From positions 607,747 through 671,746 of the forward strand of contig NW_008710892.1 in NCBI RefSeq assembly GCF_000327385.1: DNA of 64,000 bases, read 5' to 3'. Positions 57,901 through 64,000 of the stretch are shown here, in pieces. Origin of the DNA: Lottia gigantea. Its lineage: Eukaryota > Mollusca > Gastropoda > Lottiidae. Below the pieces are notes generated by a model. The model was not told the DNA's origin. It ran no database searches and saw only the letters and a program-made list of their open reading frames with translations. Numbering within the stretch: position 1 is the stretch's first letter; each line of letters opens with the position of its first letter. Both the position numbers and the translations under genes were made by a program.

Positions 57901-58298
57901 CGCAAATTGATCGATTTGACCGTACGGCTTCCGAAAGATTCCAAAATCCTGAAGAGGAAAGATGGCCGCATGATCATTTTAATCCAGAAAATGACGTACC
58001 TTTAAATTTCGTCCCACAACCGGAGAAGCTCCACAAACTAAGGTCAGAAAGATACAATGGTTCAGAAAGATACCAGAGTTCTCAAAGATACGATACAGAA
58101 AAATGGCAGCATGATAAATACCAGCCAGATCACAGAGCTCAAGATCATTTCGTTAATACGCCAAATTTCTTCGGTGGAAAATTCATCCATAAATCACGTC
58201 CGAAAGAAATTGCTTACGTTAATTCAGAGAAAACTATTTCTAAATATGGATTGATCAATGATCCTCTACGTGTTGTGGATGTCAACAGTTTTCAGTAA
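54998..58298 (+). CDS. Unrecognised 491-residue disordered protein with an eIF4E-binding-type motif, seven coding exons
   Basis: Exons are 54,998-55,093, 55,414-55,461, 55,742-55,800, 56,348-56,429, 56,618-56,672, 56,916-57,037 and 57,285-58,298 (stop TAA at 58,296). The phases join to 1,476 nt. The alternative acceptor choice at 56,344-56,349 leads to stops, which fixes the frame. I do not recognise the family. Visible parts are a basic start (KLRGLKKLRPLHEST), IKEEP at 37-41 (a sumoylation-type motif), and KYSSKELLML with Y120-x4-L125-L126, the canonical eIF4E-binding pattern YxxxxL plus hydrophobic. There are three SGNNNT units (267, 294, 317) and a duplicated WxHDxxxP motif (W381, W428). 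The rest is polar and probably disordered, with no signal peptide or membrane segment. A non-coding first exon may end near 54,499 (TTCA before GTAAGA), joining at 54,994. A role in translation control is inference from one short motif. Confidence 0.8.
55247..55318. repeat. Short fold-back in an intron of the plus-strand gene
   Basis: AGTCATCTGATTGGTTAAT faces ATTAGCCAATCAGATAACT (17 of 19 matching when inverted), with a loop of about 34 nt. Confidence 0.8.
55575..55725. repeat. Dispersed repeat C, copy 2, in an intron of the plus-strand gene
   Basis: Shares ATAATTCTG, ACACATGGATTTGAAGGCT, CTGTGAACACTATTATTACT and GGTCAAATGGATGG with 28,322-28,450. It ends about 15 bp before the splice acceptor at 55,740-55,741. 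Confidence 0.75.
55918..56060 (+). mobile_element. Element D copy in an intron of the plus-strand gene
   Basis: CAAATGAGCTCTTCCAATCT, ATTGATAGAAATTATGCATG, GCGGAAGAGTTCATTAGAAT and GATGGGGGTGTCAA match the other two copies in order. Confidence 0.7.
57200..57268. repeat. Two units of the dispersed 62-66-bp repeat in the last intron of the plus-strand gene
   Basis: TTTATTTGGTATTTAGATTC, CTCTTTCAGGGAGCTTATG and TTTATTCGGTAAA match the array at 8,738. They sit just upstream of the acceptor of the terminal exon. Confidence 0.65.
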
Positions 58299-61200
58299 AA
58301 ATCGTAAATTTTTGGAGAAAAAAAGGAAATGGGATTGTGAATTACAGGTGTTGAGAGAAAGCGTTGTCAGAAAGCTGATGGTTCTCAATTTAATTTTGTT
58401 GTGCCATATTAGATTCCATACCTCAAAAGTTACATGTGATCAGAACCTAATTTTGGTTCGTATTTTTGCAAATACTTTGTGCTATTTTGTTTTATTTTTC
58501 ACTGTTTTTTTTTTTTCATAATTTATCCATAAAAATGGATTCTAGTGCTACTTTCGTTTCAGTTTTTGGGGTTTTGTTTATGACATTACATGGAGATTTT
58601 ATTTTTTGGAACACTTGTGTGTATGCATGTGCGTGTATGAAAATGTAAGGAGTGAGTGTATTTACGTACTTAAAAAGCCAAAAAAAAATATTCAAATCAA
58701 TTTTTATGCGAAATTTGATAAAGAGCAATTAAAGGGATATTATCTTGTTTTTTCAGTCTTAAAATTAAGTTATGATATTTAGTTAAATAAGGGACTGCAT
58801 CCCTTAAAGCTTAAAGATAGTTTTGTTTGTGTATGTGAGAGATAACATCATTGTTCATCTGTTATCAATGCAGTTAATTTACATTCCATAAAAACATCCA
58901 GGAAGTCCGAAGTCCCGAAATTATCTACAGATCAAAACAAAAGGACAGTAAGAAATCTGTTCAATTGAGTAGTAACTTTGCCGTTGAAGGTTATTTGTCA
59001 TTTGACCTTAAATACAGGTTCTGTTCTGTAAAACAAGTGAAGATTTCACCTGTTCTCATATATTTGTTTATTTCTGCATCATTCGTAAAGAAACTATGCC
59101 AATAATTTTTCCATCCTATTAGTATATTTCAGGGAAATTATTTTCGTATCTTAAATTTTTCAATCATATTCTGGTCATTTTTCATATCATGTTAGTAAAA
59201 ATTAAACATGTTCAAAAATTATTCTGTGTTTTTATTTGTTGAGCCATCATTGTTATAACAGTTTTATGCTAAAGGAAAAAAACACGGTAGAAATATATAA
59301 TCATGGCAGAAATATGATACAGTTGAGTTTAAGAGATGTCTTTGTGGGTGGGGATTGTGGGGAACTAACCCAATGTCCCAAGATTTTACATCCAGCATAC
59401 TTTAATAGAGTAGGTATATTTTTTCATATTGGTGAAGTAAACTACTTGGTCACATTTTTCTCACTGTATCTTCCATATTATTTTTTAGCTGATTCAGACT
59501 TAATATTGACCAAAACAAAATACATCCATCAGAACACCAGCTTCCCACAGAAAATATTCCAGGGATAGGCTACCTTGACCGTTCACCATGACAACTGCCC
59601 TCTAAAATCAACAAAGGGATGCTTGGATGACCCCCTGTCAATGAAATCATCTTAATGACACAGTAAGCTGTCTTTTAGAGGTAGGAATAAGGCAGAAAAA
59701 CAGAAAACAAATTTATATTTCAGAATTAGTAACAAGATAATCGTACATGTGTACATTATATTTATAACGAGCTAAAAAAAAAACATGCTAGAGCTTGTAT
59801 AGTAACAACGTGTGACCTTATTTGGAATGCTATGATAGTAGGTGTACTAATAGAAAACAAAGATATTGGTTCACATCTAGAGATGACTCTCAAGTAGCCT
59901 TTTTTTCATTTGAATGAACAAGAAAAAATCTACATTCAATCCTTAAATATGCACAAACGTCTTGGCTCAATAATAATTGTCCATTTTGTTGTCAGAAGAA
60001 ACAAAATATATACAGCTAAGAGTTAATAAATATATAAATCAAGTTAGGGTCAACATCTTTCAATTCAACACAATAACATACAGTTAATCAAATCATAAAA
60101 AAATCAACAATGGCACAAAATAAAGATTTCATAATTAGCAATGGTCATTGTAGATTCTCTATCTATGGTCATTTAAAGAAATTTGTCTGCTATGAAAGTT
60201 ACTAGAGCTCTTAGCTCTGAAACATAAAGCTTAAAAAATAATGGCACAGTTTTATAATAAGCTATAGACATGTATATCTGTGATTGGGCAGTACACTGTA
60301 GAAGTTCCACTAGTTTTCTGCAACATATCACTGTTTGATGGTGGCTATTCATGGTATACACGTATATCAATCAAGAAAAGAACTAAAATATAACCAGGTA
60401 TTAAGTAGCATTTGGTGTATGTAGAGCTATCAGTATATTTGGATTCCTGGCATCATCAGCTACATTTTGATATCAATTCCATCTCAATAGCTTTCTCCGT
60501 TTAGAAGATATAGTCAATTTAATATCTAGATTTGAGTCCCCTTTAATACTTCACTGACAGCTTATTACTGGGCAGTGCAACTTAATACCTGATACCATGT
60601 GCGGGGTCACATATTGCATTGATTATGAGCAAATCCTTGGGTACTAATTGATTATTCAGCCCTGCATCCAGTTCATAAAACGTTACTAGGCCTTTCTGAT
60701 TTCTTGTAACATTTCCCATCCCAATCTCAATAAAAGCGTGACAAATGTCTTATGAAAACTGTTCTGAAAATGGAGGCAATTGAACGCAGGGCTGAAGTTC
60801 TTAACTGAGCTGAGGCTAAAAAAATACATAATAAGAATACTACAATAAAAACTATTAAAAAAATTGTAAGAAAAAACTAATTGCACCAACTAAAGTTGCT
60901 ATTTATAAGAATGTAATGATGGTTTAATCTACGATATATATGCACATCTTGGACATTTTAACTCAGTTATGTTACTTTAAGGTTAAATAGAGGCAACACT
61001 GGTAGACTCTCAAAAGCAATGCACGAGGCATCGATCTTTGAAAGATCATAAATGTACTGACTATCAACAGTATTAACACAGACAAATTCATAATGGCTAA
61101 CAATGTAGAAATATGTATATTATTCTTATAAACACAATGACAGGGACTGAAATAATTATCTTATTTATCAAACATCGAGAATGATGTTCATAAGCACATT

Positions 61201-61826
61201 ATGCAAATTAACAATAAATTTGCACCGAATATGCCTTAAATATTCACGTCAACAGAAGAAAACAAAATATCTACATAAAAATATTAACAAAAAACGTTTA
61301 GCCTATATCTTTACTAATTAGCACTAAAGAATTAAATTCATTAACATTCAAAAAGACGGCCTGTTCAGTCCATTGTCTTACAAGGAAACTTTAATCCCTG
61401 ACGTTGAAATTTGATCATGGAATATAGTTTTAAACCGAGAACAATAATCAGTAGACTTCCAATAATCTAAAATACAGCTCTGAATATTTCATTTTGGTTT
61501 AATTCTTACAAAATATCTAGAGCTGTATTTGCTATAAAATCTAGTTGGCCTAAATCTCTTTGGTTTTGTGCATCGACTTGACTTTCAACATTTAAGCAAA
61601 GGTAAGAAATGTCAAAAATTCTACTAAAATAACTACCCACCCTTTCAAATCTCCAATCGAACCCTTTTAATTCGGTGGACTCACCCCACCCCTGTGTTTA
61701 ACCTATCCCCCTTCCACATCCTCTCAACTCTAAAACAAGCTGAACTCTCCCCACCCCTTTATAAAATAGACAAAGTTATATTTATCCCCTTCCCCATAAT
61801 GTAAAAGTTGCAGAGAAATAAGTGTA
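58299..61826. other. Convergent 3' region of the plus-strand gene and PIP4P
   Basis: No gene recognised. The first kilobase is probably the 3' UTR of the plus-strand gene (an ATTAAA candidate lies near 59,199) and the last part that of PIP4P. A 110-codon open frame at 59,236-59,568 has no recognisable motif. Confidence 0.45.
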
Positions 61827-61854
61827 CCCCCCCCCCCCCCCCCCCCCCCCCCCC
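61827..61854. repeat. C28 homopolymer (G28 on the PIP4P transcript strand)
   Basis: Twenty-eight uninterrupted C, starting 47 nt downstream of the PIP4P stop codon. On the mRNA strand this is G28, which can form G-quadruplexes. Confidence 0.95.
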
Positions 61855-61900
61855 TGTATAAAAGAATTGTAAGTACCAGTAAAAAGTAAGTAATATAGTT

Positions 61901-63976
61901 TTAAGTGTTGGAGACTATCGTACTAGTTCTAATAGAATACATATAACAAGCTCTTATTAATAGAGATAATCCCAGGATATAGGCCCCTGAAAAATACAAT
62001 AAAATAACATCATCAATTCAAAATCTGGATTTCTCTACTCTTCCAGACAGCAAGTCTCAGTCTAAAACTCTAACAGATATATCTAGCTATACAACAAAAT
62101 ACATTGTTGTGGATCAGTTAAGAAATCAGAGTACATCTCCTCTTTTAAAACACTGAATGCAACTTGATCTTGTCTACTTCAACTGGTTTTGTATGAAAAG
62201 CCAAATATATCATAGGTTCATATCTTACCTGTCCAAACAACATAAATTCCTCCATTTTGTTCTGCTAATTCCAATGTTCCAACCTGAAAATAATTGATAA
62301 GAAATAATAATTAGATGACAAGAGCTCATCTTTTAATATCAGGACAGATGTTTTCCAAATAAAATTTCCAACATCAAACAGGATTATGGACTACATTAAT
62401 GAATTCAAATAAGTCTCAAAATAAAGAGTGTATCAGCTATTGGTGCCAGTCACCAGAAACCACCAGACTTGATGTATCACTCTGGGTCATTGTTTTTGGT
62501 TAAATGTTAAAAATGTAATATAGAGTCCGGGACACAAGATTGTGAGGTTCATACTCGTTAGCTTCCTTATTCCTTTTTGTCCCCAAATAATTTCACATAC
62601 ATAGAGATAAAAAATAGTATCAAAAACTGGATATAAAGATAGTAGACCACAGCCATATACGCCCACCACGGCATGCGGATGGTAAATATTCAAGATTTTG
62701 GGGCAAGGGCAATAACTCTGCTTCTAACGGTCCAAAATAGCTCAAATCCGAACTTGATCTTCGTTTTATGAATATGTATACACATACCAGATTTCATTTG
62801 ATTCCATCAAAAAATCTAGTTTTCGGAGTGTTTACAAGCAAATGTTGAAGGACCGACGGACGGACAGGGGTGCCGACAATATACGTCCAAATAGAGAGAT
62901 GTGGGCGTATAAAAACTGTATCAAGTCATACTTACGGTGACACCAACCCCCGCTCCGATAAATAACAATCCTAATATCAAACAAACATGACCACGATTTT
63001 TAGCATAATTTGTTCCAACAGCTGACCTAAAAGAAATAGATATTTATCAACTTAATGAGAAACAATTCCATGGTGATCAAAAAAGGGTAAAGAGTTGATG
63101 CCGAAACCAAAACTCAAAAGCAGGTTCTACACATTGTTATTTATGATAGTTCATTAAGAAACAACTGGCAAATATAGCAAAAACAAGAGTCCTGATTAAT
63201 CAAGTACAAAATAAATAAAAAACTTACAGATTTCTACAATGGGGACATCTAGCTAGTGCTCTTGTACTCACATCAAACTGTTAAAAACAAAACAAGCAAA
63301 GTTGAATTTTTGTTCAAAAACATTCAATCAGTCAAATCTTTATAGAAGACGCTATCACATGCTGGGCTTGGCACAATATATCCATTAGTCATAGTCAATA
63401 ATCATCTATATGTTTACTTTATCAGCCGAGTGCTCTATATTTCAGCTATCTACAGCATTCTCAAGAATGAAATGAAAGTTTTTTATTAAGATATTTTAGA
63501 ATTAATATGAATAATAACTTACTATAAATATTTGTTGACAGTGGACACATGAAGCTCGTATTGATCCTGGTGATCGTACAGTAACACTGGGAAATCCACC
63601 ACTTAGATTTACTATTCTACCACTGAAATAAACAGGAGTAATTTATATCAACATCTTATATTCTTGGGTAAATAATGATGCAGACTCTTTTACCTGATTG
63701 ATAATGATAAATTTATCATAAACTGTTTGAACACTGAGTGTAAATAAAGTAAAACTTCAACATAAAATAAATCAAACTTCACATGGTAAGAGCCACTTGC
63801 TGATTGGACATCTAAATTTTATTGGAATCAAAAGACCCCCACTTCTCACTTAAGAAATTATTAACATACCAGTTTTGTCGAGGGCAGGCTATTTTGACCG
63901 CCCTGTCTCTACATATTAATAAACAATTACAGGGACATCGAACATATTTCTTTCCTGGTGGAGCAGCTTTAATTGG
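61901..63976 (-). CDS. PIP4P (TMEM55): PIP4P/TMEM55 family protein (annotated as phosphatidylinositol-4,5-bisphosphate 4-phosphatase), 3' six exons, partial
   Basis: Exons are 63,870-63,976, 63,523-63,622, 63,228-63,277, 62,936-63,026, 62,229-62,283 and 61,901-61,986 (stop TAA at 61,901), phase-consistent, giving 162 visible C-terminal residues. [20 protein letters not shown] is nearly identical to TMEM55A/B. Then come CPRQNCGRIVNL, the Cys pairs CVHC and CPHC, a first membrane segment ([17 protein letters not shown]), NGGIYVVW, and a second membrane segment ending RACYMY. TMEM55 proteins sit in late endosomes and lysosomes; TMEM55B also recruits JIP4 for lysosome transport. The reported catalytic C-x5-R reads C-x5-K here (CRDRAVK). 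The N terminus lies beyond the right edge. The gene converges on the 54,998-58,298 gene. Confidence 0.93.
62656..62911. mobile_element. Inverted-repeat dispersed element in a PIP4P intron
   Basis: Ends TATACGCCCACCACG and (inverted) TATACGCCCACATCTC. Inner text includes GGGCAATAACTCTG, ACCAGATTTCATTTGATTCC and GACCGACGGACGGACA, which I associate from memory with dispersed repeats of mollusc genomes. It ends about 24 bp from the splice donor of the 62,936-63,026 exon. Confidence 0.7.
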
Positions 63977-64000
63977 CTGAAAACAGACAAACATTGAATT

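Noticed and set aside
59236-59568. 110-codon open frame
   Set aside because: No recognisable domain, no splice structure, and it sits between convergent gene ends; most likely UTR or spacer.

Overview
This is eukaryotic nuclear DNA. It is AT-rich, carries short spliced exons with GT-AG borders in long introns, and is crowded with tandem and interspersed repeats. The protein families and repeat style fit a lophotrochozoan, most likely a mollusc. One dispersed repeat at 62,656-62,911 resembles repeats I associate from memory with mollusc genomes. The species cannot be fixed from the sequence.

Four protein-coding genes can be read exon by exon with consistent reading phase. (1) About 3,963-17,007, minus strand: the first five coding exons of a type-I ferlin (dysferlin/myoferlin-like), covering the N-terminal C2A domain; the rest lies off the left edge. 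(2) 22,166-53,001, minus strand: a complete CARMIL gene (capping protein regulator and myosin-1 linker, LRRC16 family) in 39 coding exons, predicted 1,540 residues. It has a PH-like domain, leucine-rich repeats, a helical region, a capping-protein-binding CPI motif and a proline-rich tail. (3) 54,998-58,298, plus strand: a seven-coding-exon gene for a 491-residue, largely disordered protein I do not recognise, with a canonical eIF4E-binding-type motif. It diverges from CARMIL. (4) 61,901-63,976, minus strand: the last six exons of a TMEM55/PIP4P family protein, converging on gene 3; its 5' end lies off the right edge.

Most of the remaining sequence is introns and spacers filled with repeats: minisatellites with units of 10, 17, 18, 24, 24, 32/51, 41, 58, about 65 and 69 bp; microsatellites; two tRNA-related SINE families; and small inverted-repeat elements. 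The latter include a TTAA-flanked family carrying a consensus CRE, a hAT-like and a mariner-like element, and a family that fills one CARMIL intron. I found no retroviral, LTR or Polinton-like remains, no tRNA or rRNA gene and no CRISPR array.

Points most worth a second look: the unrecognised gene with its eIF4E-type motif and duplicated WxHD motif; the C-x5-K replacement of the reported C-x5-R motif in the PIP4P homologue; CARMIL intron 25, about 80% an 18-bp minisatellite that stays open in the upstream exon's frame; two hammerhead-ribozyme-like motifs; and CRE-type elements at the CARMIL promoter, upstream of the ferlin and inside the TTAA-flanked repeats. CARMIL and the ferlin act on actin and membranes respectively and PIP4P on lysosomal phosphoinositide biology, but nothing in the sequence shows that these neighbours work together.
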